Source: Oceanospirillaceae bacterium (GTDB lineage Bacteria; Pseudomonadota; Gammaproteobacteria; Pseudomonadales; Balneatricaceae). Taken from it: a DNA stretch of 35,715 bases. Position 1 is the first letter of the stretch. Every line of letters starts with the position of its first letter. The position numbers and the translations under genes were made by a program. A model generated the notes under the pieces. That model was given only the letters and a program-made list of their open reading frames with translations. It was not told where the DNA came from and did not search any database. Location: the NCBI GenBank assembly GCA_013373085.1, contig JABXIM010000097.1, forward strand, positions 1-35,715, written 5' to 3'. Shown here in pieces: positions 7,826 through 16,255 of this stretch.

Positions 7826-8394
7826 GATGACTCCCCCCACATCAGTTTAAGTTTATCGAACGCCAATCGCAGTCGGCTTTTGACACTGCCGAGGGGGATA
7901 CCCAGCACCTCGGCAATCTCTGAATGGCTGCGGCCGTCGTAGTAGGACATGTACAGAACCTGGGCCTGCGCTTCGGGCAGCTTTCTGATACAGGCCAGCA
8001 TGCGGTCACTGATTACAGCCCCCTCGCCTGCATCCCGATCATCGGCATCGGGAAGCTCGGTCGGCAGCTCGTAGCAGGGCGCCTTCTCCCGCCGAAGCCG
8101 ATCGATAAACAGGTTACGCGCAAGGGTGAACATCCAGGTACTGGCATTCGCCTTGGCGGGGTTAAACAGATGCGCCTTTCGCCACACCGACAGCATCGCC
8201 TCTTGCGCCAGCTCATCTGCCTGCGCTGGAGACGCCCCCTGGCGCATAAGATAAGACTTGATTCGCGGCGCGAAATGCTCGAACAGCTGTGCGAACAGTG
8301 CTCGGTCCCGGGATTCTGCCATCCGGGCCAGGCAAGCCGTCCATTCTTCCCGCATTGGCGGCGCCTCTTTCGATATAGGAATGACAGTAGCCAC
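7822..8394 (-). CDS. rpoE: ECF sigma factor, RpoE/ChrR-regulated type
   Basis: This extracytoplasmic-function sigma factor (190 aa from the GTG at 8394) has a region 2 with LAQEAMLSVWRKAHLF and WMFTLARNLFIDRLRR, which binds the -10 element. Region 4 has GRSHSEIAEVLGIPLGSVKSRL, which binds the -35. It is the first gene of an operon with chrR, the DUF523-DUF1722 gene and phrB. A TGATCC-type promoter of its own predicted class lies just upstream, indicating autoregulation. The start is uncertain: GTG 8394 has GGAGG at a short 4-nt spacing, and an in-frame ATG at 8340 has GAGG at 8 nt. The product is expected to respond to singlet oxygen or organic peroxides. Confidence 0.92.
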   Translation of the reverse strand: MATVIPISKEAPPMREEWTACLARMAESRDRALFAQLFEHFAPRIKSYLMRQGASPAQADELAQEAMLSVWRKAHLFNPAKANASTWMFTLARNLFIDRLRREKAPCYELPTELPDADDRDAGEGAVISDRMLACIRKLPEAQAQVLYMSYYDGRSHSEIAEVLGIPLGSVKSRLRLAFDKLKLMWGESS

Positions 8395-8428
8395 ATCGCC
8401 TCCACGCAATTGAGCTCTATACCTGAGC

Positions 8429-8458
8429 TCTTTACGCTAGACTGGCCAGAACGGATCA
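8429..8458 (-). promoter_or_regulatory. Predicted RpoE-type ECF promoter for the sigma/anti-sigma operon
   Basis: On the minus strand, TGATCC (8458-8453) is followed after 18 bp by TAAAGA (8434-8429). TGATCC is the -35 element I recall for RpoE-ChrR regulons in R. sphaeroides, with a TA-rich -10 at this spacing. It points to the sigma-factor gene, whose start is about 35 nt downstream, and implies autoregulation. Confidence 0.75.
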
Positions 8459-8530
8459 TCCCGAAACCCTGACGCGGTCGGGACTGGCAACGAGATATGC
8501 GCCGGACCGGAACACCCCGGCTCCAGCCTG

Positions 8531-8560
8531 TGATCCGGCATTGCCAGCATCTTCGTACAG
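8531..8560 (+). promoter_or_regulatory. Predicted RpoE-type ECF promoter for the FAD-oxidoreductase operon
   Basis: TGATCC at 8531-8536 is followed by GTACAG at 8555-8560 (spacer 18 bp to GTACAG, 19 to TACAGG). It faces the FAD-oxidoreductase gene, whose ATG is at 8589. With the divergent copy at 8429-8458 it places both operons under the same predicted sigma factor. Confidence 0.7.
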
Positions 8561-8588
8561 GGAGTCAAAAGATGCAAAGGATTCAGCA

Positions 8589-9944
8589 ATGAAGGTTCAG
8601 GCCATCCGCCCACTCCGGATCGCGGTAATCGGTTCGGGCATTTCAGGTCTCTCCTGCGCCTGGTTGTTAAGCCAGCACCACCACGTCACGCTGTTCGAGA
8701 AAGATGACCGTCTGGGCGGCCACTCGAATACGGTCGACGTTCGGCACGGGGACGTCAGCACGCCGGTCGACACCGGCTTCATCGTGTTCAATCCGGTCAA
8801 CTACCCGAATCTCGTGCGATTCTTCGACGCCCTGAAGATCGAAAGCCGCGCGACCGAGATGTCGTTCTCGGTGTCGCTCGATGACGGCCGACTGGAGTAC
8901 AGCGGAACCGGTCTGAGTGGCCTGCTGGCGCAGCGAAAGAATCTGCTGCGTCCTCGCTTCTGGTCCTTGATCCGCGATCTGCTGCGCTTCTATCGTCGCT
9001 CGGGCGATTACAGCGCCGATAACGATGTCGCTGGGATGACCCTGGGTGAATTGCTCCGTAAAGAAGGCTATGGCCGCGCGTTCGTCAATGACCACCTGCT
9101 GCCAATGGGCGCCGCGATCTGGTCGACACCTGTCGATCAGATGCTCGACTACCCGGCCCTGGCGTTCCTGCGCTTCTGTCAGAACCATGGCCTGGTGCAA
9201 CTGAACGATCGTCCCGAGTGGCGCACGGTGACCGGAGGCAGCCGCCAGTATGTCGATCGCATCGGACAGCTCCTGCGCGAGCGCGGCGAAATCCGCCTGA
9301 ACAGCCGAATCCATCGCGTGGTCCGCCGTCTCGGTCGCGCTGAACTGGAGTTCATGCACGGGGAACGGGAAAGCTACGACCAGGTGGTGCTGGCCTGTCA
9401 CGCCGACCAGGCACTGGCACTGCTGCACCACCCGACCAGTGACGAACAACAACTGCTCGGGGCGTTTGCGTACGAGCGCAACCGCGCCGTGCTGCACAGC
9501 GACACCTCGCTCATGCCGAGGCGTCATGCGGCCTGGGCCAGCTGGAACTATCTCGGCGAAGGCAACCAGCCGCGTTCCCGGTCCCTTTCCGTCACCTATT
9601 GGATGAACCGGCTGCAGCACCTGCCCGACCGACATCCGCTGTTCGTAACGCTCAATCCGCTGCGGGAGCCTGCTGCCGGCACTATCCATCGGAGCTTCCT
9701 GTACGAACACCCCGTGTTCAACCTCGGCGCACTCGCCGCCCAGGAGCGGCTCTGGCAACTGCAGGGCCAGCGCAACACCTGGTTCTGCGGCGCCTACTTC
9801 GGCTACGGCTTCCATGAGGACGGATTACAGTCCGGCCTCGCGGTCGCCGAAGAGCTGGGTGGCATTCCCCGCCCCTGGACGCTGGATAATCCCAATGACC
9901 GCATTCATGTCACCACTCCGTCCGCGAGGAGATCGGTGGCATGA
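8589..9944 (+). CDS. FAD-dependent amine-oxidase-like oxidoreductase
   Basis: This 451-residue flavoprotein has an N-terminal dinucleotide-binding motif IAVIGSGISGLSCAWLLS (about residues 9-26), followed by the FEKDDRLGGHSNTV segment typical of the amine oxidase/protoporphyrinogen-oxidase-like superfamily. It also has the family's PVDTGFIVFN block. The start at 8589 is chosen for AAGGA 7 nt upstream. It leads an operon with DUF1365, a cyclopropane-synthase-like methyltransferase, an MFS transporter and DUF3833, and overlaps DUF1365 by 4 nt. In R. sphaeroides a similar RpoE-controlled group includes genes reported to be needed for furan fatty acids. By analogy this enzyme may oxidise or desaturate a modified acyl chain, but no substrate can be read from the sequence. 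Confidence 0.88.
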   Translation: MKVQAIRPLRIAVIGSGISGLSCAWLLSQHHHVTLFEKDDRLGGHSNTVDVRHGDVSTPVDTGFIVFNPVNYPNLVRFFDALKIESRATEMSFSVSLDDGRLEYSGTGLSGLLAQRKNLLRPRFWSLIRDLLRFYRRSGDYSADNDVAGMTLGELLRKEGYGRAFVNDHLLPMGAAIWSTPVDQMLDYPALAFLRFCQNHGLVQLNDRPEWRTVTGGSRQYVDRIGQLLRERGEIRLNSRIHRVVRRLGRAELEFMHGERESYDQVVLACHADQALALLHHPTSDEQQLLGAFAYERNRAVLHSDTSLMPRRHAAWASWNYLGEGNQPRSRSLSVTYWMNRLQHLPDRHPLFVTLNPLREPAAGTIHRSFLYEHPVFNLGALAAQERLWQLQGQRNTWFCGAYFGYGFHEDGLQSGLAVAEELGGIPRPWTLDNPNDRIHVTTPSARRSVA

Positions 9945-10759
9945 GCCTTTCCTCTCTCTACACAGGGCGGGTCATGCACCATCGGCTGCGGCCCAGACAA
10001 CACCGCTTCAACTACCGTGTTTTTTCGTTGCTGCTCGATCTCGATGAAGTAGACGAGCTCGATGAACGCCTGCGGCTGTTCTCACGCAACCGCTTCAACC
10101 TGTTCTCGTTTTACGACCGGGATCACGGTGATGGCGGCCGTGATCTGAAACCTCATATCGAGGCTCTGCTCGCCGACGCAGGGCTTGACCTGCAAGGCGG
10201 CCGCATCCGGCTGCTGTGCTATCCGCGTCTGCTCGGCTATGTGTTCAACCCGCTCAGCGTCTACTACTGCGAAGACGCAAGCGGACACTTGCGCGCCATC
10301 CTCTGCGAAGTCAGCAACACTTTCGGGCAGCGACACAGTTACCTGCTGCCGGTCTGCGGCGAGTCTGCGACGGCCCGGCCGACGGTGGACAAGTGTTTCT
10401 ACGTCTCGCCGTTCATGCCGATGGACTGCCGATACGCCTTCCGCATGCCGGCGCCCGGCGATCGAATCCATGTCCATATCGAGCAATGCCAGGCCGATCA
10501 GCGCCTGTTCGTTGCCAGCTTTACCGGCCGCCAGGCACCGATGACCGATGCCGGACTGCTTCGCGCCTGGCTGGCCCATCCGCTGATGACCCTGAAGGTC
10601 ATCGTCGGCATCCATTGGGAGGCGCTGCGACTTTGGCTCAAGGGACTGAAACTGCAACCTCGCCCGGAGCCGCCTGCACGGCCCCTGACACCCGGCGTTA
10701 TCGCAACCACACCACTGCTGAATACTCACTCCGGAGACGGCATCGATGAAACCCACTGA
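9941..10759 (+). CDS. DUF1365 family protein
   Basis: This 272-residue DUF1365 protein starts SLSSLYTGRVMHHRLRP and contains YPRLLGYVFNPLSVYYC and CEVSNTFGQRHSYLLP, all family hallmarks. No membrane segment or signal peptide is evident. DUF1365 genes nearly always sit between an FAD oxidoreductase and a cyclopropane-synthase-like methyltransferase, as here (4-nt overlap upstream, 14-nt overlap downstream). This implies a joint role in making or handling a modified fatty acid. The biochemical activity is unknown. Confidence 0.9.
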   Translation: MSLSSLYTGRVMHHRLRPRQHRFNYRVFSLLLDLDEVDELDERLRLFSRNRFNLFSFYDRDHGDGGRDLKPHIEALLADAGLDLQGGRIRLLCYPRLLGYVFNPLSVYYCEDASGHLRAILCEVSNTFGQRHSYLLPVCGESATARPTVDKCFYVSPFMPMDCRYAFRMPAPGDRIHVHIEQCQADQRLFVASFTGRQAPMTDAGLLRAWLAHPLMTLKVIVGIHWEALRLWLKGLKLQPRPEPPARPLTPGVIATTPLLNTHSGDGIDETH

Positions 10760-11981
10760 CCTTGCGACCGACCTGCCCCTTCAGACCGACCGCAGCGCCA
10801 GCGGCTGGCTCAACCGTATTTGCCTGCGCAGCATTGCCCCCTGGCTGGCACGGATGCAGCATGGACACTTCAGATTGCGCCTGCCTGACGGGCAAACGGT
10901 GCAGACCGGCAATGGTGAGGGTCCACACGCCGAGGTACGCCTGCACAACTGGCGCCCGATCCGCCGCATGCTTGTCGGTGGCGAACTGGGCTGGGCCGAG
11001 AGCTATCTCGACGGTGACTGGGAAACACCGAACCTCGAAGCCTTCATGAACTGGGCGCTGGTCAACGAAGACACCCTGCGCCAGATCGGCGACGGCTCCA
11101 TCCCCAGCCGACTGATGCACCGCCTGTTCCATCGCTCGAGGCGCAACAGTCGCCGCGGCAGCCGCCGCAACATCGCTTTCCACTACGATCTTGGCAATGA
11201 TTTCTACCGTCGCTGGCTGGACCCGACGATGACCTACTCGTCGGCGATGTTCGAGCACCCGGAGCAATCACTGGAAGAGGCACAGCGCAACAAGTACCGC
11301 CGTATCTGTGACCTGCTGGAGCTGACGCCGGGACAGCGGGTACTGGAAATCGGCTGCGGCTGGGGCGGATTCGCAACAACGGCCGCCGGAGAATACGGCG
11401 TCACTGTTGACGGCATCACCCTGTCGCGCGAGCAACTGGCGTGGGCCCGGGAAAGTGTCGCCGAAACGCCACTGGCGGCAAGATGCCGGTTCTCGCTGAC
11501 CGACTACCGCGACCTCGAAGGCCAGTATGACCGCATCGCCTCGATCGAAATGTTCGAAGCCGTCGGTGAAGAACACTGGCCACAGTACTTCGACCAGCTG
11601 AGGCGCTGCCTCAAGCCAGGCGGACTGGCAATGCTTCAGGTCATCAGCATCGCCAACGAGCGCTTTGACGAGTACCGTCGCGGTACCGACTTCATCCAGC
11701 GCTACGTGTTCCCGGGCGGCATGCTGCCGAGTCCCGACCGGTTGGCGGAGGAGGTCACCAGCGCCGGGTTGACGCTGACCCACGCAGAGCACTTCGGCGC
11801 CGACTATGCCCGCACCCTGCGACACTGGCGCCAGGCGTTCCTCGCCAGCTGGCCGGAGATCGAGGCCCAGGGCTTCGATGAGCGTTTCCGCCGCCTCTGG
11901 CGCTACTATCTGGCCTACTGCGAGTGCGGCTTTAATCGCGGCTGTATCGATGTCGGACTCTACCTGCTGCGTGCTCCCTGA
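10746..11981 (+). CDS. Cyclopropane-fatty-acyl-phospholipid synthase-like SAM methyltransferase
   Basis: This 411-residue SAM-dependent methyltransferase resembles Cfa. Motif I reads VLEIGCGWGGFA, preceded by FHYDLGNDFYRRWLDPTMTYSSA. The IEMFEAVGEEHW segment holds the Glu that matches the active-site Glu of E. coli Cfa. It should transfer a methylene or methyl group from SAM to an unsaturated acyl chain of a membrane phospholipid. In singlet-oxygen regulons such enzymes make cyclopropane, methylated or furan-precursor fatty acids; which applies here cannot be told from sequence. It overlaps DUF1365 by 14 nt. Confidence 0.92.
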   Translation: MKPTDLATDLPLQTDRSASGWLNRICLRSIAPWLARMQHGHFRLRLPDGQTVQTGNGEGPHAEVRLHNWRPIRRMLVGGELGWAESYLDGDWETPNLEAFMNWALVNEDTLRQIGDGSIPSRLMHRLFHRSRRNSRRGSRRNIAFHYDLGNDFYRRWLDPTMTYSSAMFEHPEQSLEEAQRNKYRRICDLLELTPGQRVLEIGCGWGGFATTAAGEYGVTVDGITLSREQLAWARESVAETPLAARCRFSLTDYRDLEGQYDRIASIEMFEAVGEEHWPQYFDQLRRCLKPGGLAMLQVISIANERFDEYRRGTDFIQRYVFPGGMLPSPDRLAEEVTSAGLTLTHAEHFGADYARTLRHWRQAFLASWPEIEAQGFDERFRRLWRYYLAYCECGFNRGCIDVGLYLLRAP

Positions 11982-13368
11982 GCGACGCGTGGCAGAGGCG
12001 CCGCTGCCGGCCGCGACAGTCTGGCGCTATGCCGCGCTGGGATTGCCACTGGCAATGCCCACCGTCGCCGTTTACGTGCTGCTGCCGACCTGGTACGCCG
12101 AAGCCTTCGGCCTGTCGCTTTCGCTGATCGGCGCCATCCTGTTGCTGACCCGGCTGTTCGACGTTTTCACCGACCCGCTGATCGGGTTGATGCTGGATCG
12201 GCAGTCGAAACAGAATCCTCGGCGAGCGATTCTCGTCGGCGGCCTGCTATGTGCTCCGGCGCTGCTGCTGCTGGTCAACCCGCCGGCAGCGCAGGCCGCG
12301 CCTGCGCTGTTGTTCGGCCTGCTGCTGCTCTACCTCGGCTGGACCCTGATCCAGGTACCTTACCTCGCCTGGCTGCCACGACTGCACGCTGACAGTCTGC
12401 AGCGCAATCGTGCCGCCGGTGGCCGCGAGGCGCTGACACTCGCGGGACTGCTGCTCTCGGCCGCCTTTCCAGCGCTGTCCGCGCTGGCGGGCCTCGGCCT
12501 GCAACCGGGCCTCAACCTGCTGGTCACGGTGACACTGTTGTCCGGCCTCGCCGCCCTGTGGGCGCTCTGGCAGATTCCGGTCGAGACTGTCAATGCGGGC
12601 AGCCTCAGCCGCGCGGACCTGCGCCTGCTGCGTGACAACAAGCTGGCGCTGCGGCTGCTGATCGGCTGGTTCCTCAATGGCCTCGCCAACGGTTTTCCGG
12701 CCGTGCTGTTTCCGCTGTTCGTCTCGGCATACCTCGGTGGCGATGACAGCGACCGGGGGCTGTTCATCCTGCTCTACTTCGGCGCCGCAGTATTGTCGCT
12801 GCCGCTCTGGTTGCGGCTCTCGCAGCGGGTGCCCCGGACACGGCTCTGGTGCCTGGCGATGCTGCTGGCGATCCTGGCATTCGCACCGGCGCCGCTGCTC
12901 GATCCGAGCCTCGCCGTCGCCTTCATTCCGATCTGTCTCGTCACAGGCGCAGCACTCGGTGCCGACCTGACCCTGCCCCACGTCATCCAGGCCGAGGTCG
13001 CGGACTGGGACCGCTATCGCTTTCGCGCAGCCCGCACGAGCCTGCTGTTCGCGTGCTGGAACATGGCCACCAAACTGGCACTGGCGCTGTCGGCAGGCCT
13101 TGCTTTCACGCTGCTGGGTGCCAGTGGTTTCGATGCCGAATCGCCTGAACCTCTGTGGCTGCTCGGGCTGATCTACGCCCTGCTCCCCTGCGTATGCAAA
13201 GCCGTGGCGATCATGCTGCTGTGGCGATTCCCGCTGCAGCGCCGTCATCACCGGGCGATCCGGCTTCGCCTGGCACGTGCAAACCTGGCGGAGCCCCACG
13301 ATGAAACGACTGCTGCCGTTACTGCTGATGACCCTGACCCTGGCCGGATGCAGCGACATGAGAATTGA
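11950..13368 (+). CDS. MFS transporter (GPH-like)
   Basis: This is an integral membrane protein of about 470 residues with roughly 12 hydrophobic segments. The RLFDVFTDPLIGLMLDR motif (MFS loop 2-3) is typical of the glycoside-pentoside-hexuronide-like branch. The start is uncertain: ATG 11950 lacks a clear ribosome site and overlaps the methyltransferase by 32 nt, while GTG 11989 lies 8 nt after the methyltransferase stop with only a weak GAG upstream. The 3' end overlaps the next gene by 68 nt. Its place in the operon suggests transport of a lipid or lipid precursor, but the cargo is unknown. Confidence 0.85.
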   Translation: MSDSTCCVLPERRVAEAPLPAATVWRYAALGLPLAMPTVAVYVLLPTWYAEAFGLSLSLIGAILLLTRLFDVFTDPLIGLMLDRQSKQNPRRAILVGGLLCAPALLLLVNPPAAQAAPALLFGLLLLYLGWTLIQVPYLAWLPRLHADSLQRNRAAGGREALTLAGLLLSAAFPALSALAGLGLQPGLNLLVTVTLLSGLAALWALWQIPVETVNAGSLSRADLRLLRDNKLALRLLIGWFLNGLANGFPAVLFPLFVSAYLGGDDSDRGLFILLYFGAAVLSLPLWLRLSQRVPRTRLWCLAMLLAILAFAPAPLLDPSLAVAFIPICLVTGAALGADLTLPHVIQAEVADWDRYRFRAARTSLLFACWNMATKLALALSAGLAFTLLGASGFDAESPEPLWLLGLIYALLPCVCKAVAIMLLWRFPLQRRHHRAIRLRLARANLAEPHDETTAAVTADDPDPGRMQRHEN

Positions 13369-13852
13369 ACAGTTTCAAAACAGCGCACCGGAGTTCCGGC
13401 TGGAACGCTATTTCGATGGCCGGGTACTCGCCTGGGGATGGTTCGAAGACCGCTTCGGCAATGTGCGACGCCAGTTCTTCGTCGACATCGATGGTCAATG
13501 GGACGGCCAGCAACTGATACTCGACGAGTCCTTCGAGTACAGCGACGGCGAAACAGAGCACCGAACCTGGACGATTACACCCGACGGTCAGGGCGGCTAC
13601 CGCGGCCGCGCCGCCGACATCGTTGGCACCGCGCAGGGCCAAAGCGCCGGCAATGCCCTCAACTGGCGCTACAGCATGGACCTCAAGGTGGGGGATCGGC
13701 ACTGGCGAGTGCAATTCGACGACTGGATGCTGCTGCAGCCCGACGGCGTGTTGCTCAATCGCGCGACAGTCAGCAAATGGGGCCTGACGCTGGGCGAAGT
13801 GCGTCTGTTCTTCGTCAAACCGGAGGATGCAAAACAACGGCTCAGACTTTAG
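13301..13852 (+). CDS. DUF3833 family lipoprotein
   Basis: This 183-residue protein starts with a lipoprotein signal peptide whose lipobox LAGC places the acylated Cys at residue 17. It is followed by Ser-Asp, which in E. coli-like sorting would not be a clear inner-membrane retention signal. The DUF3833 body contains YFDGRVLAWGWFEDRFG and WRYSMDL. The start is fixed by GGAG 7 nt upstream and by the signal peptide. It overlaps the MFS gene by 68 nt in another frame and ends 11 nt inside the convergent PTS gene. DUF3833 proteins travel with this fatty-acid cluster; the function is not known. Confidence 0.9.
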   Translation: MKRLLPLLLMTLTLAGCSDMRIEQFQNSAPEFRLERYFDGRVLAWGWFEDRFGNVRRQFFVDIDGQWDGQQLILDESFEYSDGETEHRTWTITPDGQGGYRGRAADIVGTAQGQSAGNALNWRYSMDLKVGDRHWRVQFDDWMLLQPDGVLLNRATVSKWGLTLGEVRLFFVKPEDAKQRLRL

Positions 13853-15746
13853 CACCCGGCGTGCCGTCGCCGGGCTGAGACGGTTTAGATGGCTTTGCCG
13901 TCGGGCGCACAAAGCGTTTCAGCAGCACCACCAGACAGGCCGTCAGCAACGCCCCGGCGGCAATCGCCAGCAGATAGGAGGGCCATTGCCGCACCAGCGG
14001 TATCACGAATACTCCGCCGTGGGGCGCAAGCAACTGGCAGCCGAACCACATCGACAACGCACCGGCCAGCATCGAACCCGCGATACAGGCCGGTAGTACC
14101 CTGAAAGGATCCGCCACCGCGTAAGGGATGGCGCCTTCGGTGATGAACGACGCTCCCATTACCATACAGGCGCGCCCCGACTGTCGTTCGAGCCGCGAGA
14201 ATACGCCGGGAAACAGCTGCGTCGCCAAGCCGAGGCCCAGCGGCGGCACCATGCCACCGGCCATCACCGCCGCCTGCGGGAAATAATTCCCCGCCTCAAT
14301 CGCCGCCAGGCCGAACGTGTAGGCGGCCTTGTTCACCGGCCCCCCCATATCCACGGCCATCAGGCCCGCGAGCAACGCTCCCAGGACAACGCGATTGCCG
14401 ACATTAAGTCCGTTCAACCAGTCCACCAAAACGCTATTGACCGTGGTCATCGGTTCCACCAGCAGCATCACCAGGCTGCCGCACAGCAACAGGCCCGCCA
14501 CCGGATAGATGAGTATCGTGCGAATGGCGTCGAGCGCTTCGGGCAATGGCCGGCACAGCCACTTGATCAGCAGTACGCCATAGCCTCCAATCAGACCCGC
14601 CACCATGCCGCCAAGGAAACCGGCACCGGCCTGGGCGGCGATGAAACCGCCGACCATCGCCGGCATCAGGCCCGGCCGGTCGGCGATACTGCGGCCGATG
14701 AAGGCCGCCAGCACCGGCACCATCAGGCCAAAGGCGCCTTGGGTACCGCCCAGCGCGACCAGCAGCTTGGCCAACGGGTGGAATTCGGGCGATTGCGAAT
14801 CGGCCGCGTCGACGCCAAACAGGAACGAAAGGGTAATCAGAATCCCGCCCCCGACGACGAACGGCAGCATGCTGGAAACGCCGGTCATGAGGTGACGGTA
14901 CAGTCCCCAGCCGTCGAATGCATCGACATCCTGTCGTGCTTCGCCCGCCTCCTGCTGCGGAACGGGTTGCCGTAACGCACGCAACAGCAGCCGTCGGGGG
15001 TGCCGGATGGCGTCCGTCACCGGCACCTGGAGCACCGGTTTGCCGGCGAACCGCTGGCGCCCGATTTCCCGGTCTACCGCCAGTATCACCGCGTCCGCCC
15101 GCTGCACCTCCTCCACGGTCAGGGCATCGCGCACCCCCGCAGCGCCGTGGGTTTCGACCCGCAGGTCCAGATGCAGCTCCCGCGCCGCTTCGCGCAGCCG
15201 CTCCGCGGCCATATAGGTGTGGGCGATACCCGCCGGGCAGGAGGTCACGGCCACCAGATGTCCCTCGACCGCCGAGGGCGGCGGCAACGCCACTCCTTCG
15301 GCGTTGGCGAAAAGTTGCTGGACCTCTCGTGCCGTACCGGCCTCAAGCAGACGTTCTCGAAATGCGGGATCGACCAGGTGGCAGGACGCCGACGCCAGAA
15401 TCTCCAGATGCTGACTGTCGGCTTCGGCAGGTTCGGCGATCATCAGAAAAAATCGGGACGGCTGCCCGTCAAGGGCTTCGAACTCGACCCCCTCGGGCGC
15501 CATGCCCAGCGCCACCGCAGGGCGTCGGACAGCGTCGGAGCGTGCGTGAGGTACTGCTATGCCCTGTTCGAGACCGGTACTGCCGGTGGCTTCACGCGCC
15601 AGTACCGCCTCGAGGAAAGCGTCGGCATCGGACAGCGCGCCGGAGCGCTCGAGCAGCTCAACCAGTTCGGCCAGCAGCGCGCGCTTTTCCCGATTTTCGA
15701 GGCGCAGCTTGATACTCTCCTCGCCCAGCAGATCCACCAGGGCCAT
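13842..15746 (-). CDS. PTS fructose-type transporter, EIIABC fusion
   Basis: This 634-residue three-domain PTS permease has EIIA at about residues 1-150 with active-site H67 (GIAVPHARS). EIIB is at about 163-260 with active-site C170 (TSCPAGIAHTYMAAE). A fructose-type membrane EIIC runs from about 280 to the end, with 8-10 hydrophobic segments. It would import and phosphorylate fructose or a related sugar (mannitol-type or 2-O-mannosylglycerate cannot be excluded). HPr, EI and 1-phosphofructokinase are not in the window, so it depends on phosphotransfer proteins encoded elsewhere. ATG 15746 is chosen because the EIIA domain starts there; ATG 15767 has GGAG at only 4 nt. It follows the NTF2-like gene by 80 bp and separates that gene from the fatty-acid cluster it usually accompanies. 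Confidence 0.9.
   Translation of the reverse strand: MALVDLLGEESIKLRLENREKRALLAELVELLERSGALSDADAFLEAVLAREATGSTGLEQGIAVPHARSDAVRRPAVALGMAPEGVEFEALDGQPSRFFLMIAEPAEADSQHLEILASASCHLVDPAFRERLLEAGTAREVQQLFANAEGVALPPPSAVEGHLVAVTSCPAGIAHTYMAAERLREAARELHLDLRVETHGAAGVRDALTVEEVQRADAVILAVDREIGRQRFAGKPVLQVPVTDAIRHPRRLLLRALRQPVPQQEAGEARQDVDAFDGWGLYRHLMTGVSSMLPFVVGGGILITLSFLFGVDAADSQSPEFHPLAKLLVALGGTQGAFGLMVPVLAAFIGRSIADRPGLMPAMVGGFIAAQAGAGFLGGMVAGLIGGYGVLLIKWLCRPLPEALDAIRTILIYPVAGLLLCGSLVMLLVEPMTTVNSVLVDWLNGLNVGNRVVLGALLAGLMAVDMGGPVNKAAYTFGLAAIEAGNYFPQAAVMAGGMVPPLGLGLATQLFPGVFSRLERQSGRACMVMGASFITEGAIPYAVADPFRVLPACIAGSMLAGALSMWFGCQLLAPHGGVFVIPLVRQWPSYLLAIAAGALLTACLVVLLKRFVRPTAKPSKPSQPGDGTPGAKV
13855..13874. 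terminator. GC-rich hairpin at the DUF3833/PTS convergence
   Basis: CCCGGCG (13855-13861) and CGCCGGG (13868-13874) form a perfect 7-bp stem with a 6-nt loop, 2 nt after the DUF3833 stop and inside the last codons of the convergent PTS gene. There is no T-run on either side, so it is only a possible transcription barrier. Confidence 0.3.
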
Positions 15747-15826
15747 AACGTATTCCCGTGTCGGCATCCGACTCCGTGGAGTGGTACTGAAACCATAGCC
15801 GTTAACGGGCCAGCTGGCGCGGATAT

Positions 15827-16255
15827 TCAGGAATTTGCCGACAGCCGGCGGCGCAGGCGGCGAATCAGGCAACCCAGCAGCGGCAAGCGGGCATACAGGC
15901 GTCCCGAATCCCAGTAATCGAGATGGCTGGCGACACGGCCTGCGCCGTCGAATTGCAGTAGTGAAACGCCATCGACGGACCAGTTCCCCAATACCGGCGC
16001 CCGGGCACTGAAGGTCCAGGCCAGAAAGGCTCTGTCCCCCTCCACTGACCGCTGCGATACACGAAAACGTGGTTGCTGCGTGCGTTCGAACATGTCCTCC
16101 AGCACCCGACGCATTGCCGCCCGTCCCCGCACGTCGTTAAAGGGGTCGCGAAAATGCACCTCGTCGCTGACCAGCCGCGACAGCTCATCGAGTCGTGGCG
16201 GCGTCAGGTTCTCGAACAGCTCGATATAGCGGTCACAGCATACTTGCGGCGTCAC
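15827..16255 (-). CDS. NTF2-like (SnoaL-type) family protein
   Basis: This protein of about 142 residues is predicted to adopt the NTF2-like cone fold, with RYIELFENLTPPRLDELSRLV, HFRDPFNDVRG and a C-terminal HLDYWDSGRLYARLP. The GTG at 16255 overlaps the SDR stop as GTGA, with GGAGG 11 nt upstream. The same frame remains open further upstream, but only inside the SDR gene. NTF2-like plus SDR pairs are regular companions of the FAD/DUF1365/Cfa/DUF3833 cluster; here they lie about 2 kb beyond it, on the other strand. Catalytic or binding role unknown. Confidence 0.82.
   Translation of the reverse strand: MTPQVCCDRYIELFENLTPPRLDELSRLVSDEVHFRDPFNDVRGRAAMRRVLEDMFERTQQPRFRVSQRSVEGDRAFLAWTFSARAPVLGNWSVDGVSLLQFDGAGRVASHLDYWDSGRLYARLPLLGCLIRRLRRRLSANS

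Noticed and set aside
12247-13359. Gln/Arg-rich open frame of 370 codons antisense to the MFS transporter
   Set aside because: The composition is that expected opposite a Leu/Ala-rich membrane protein.
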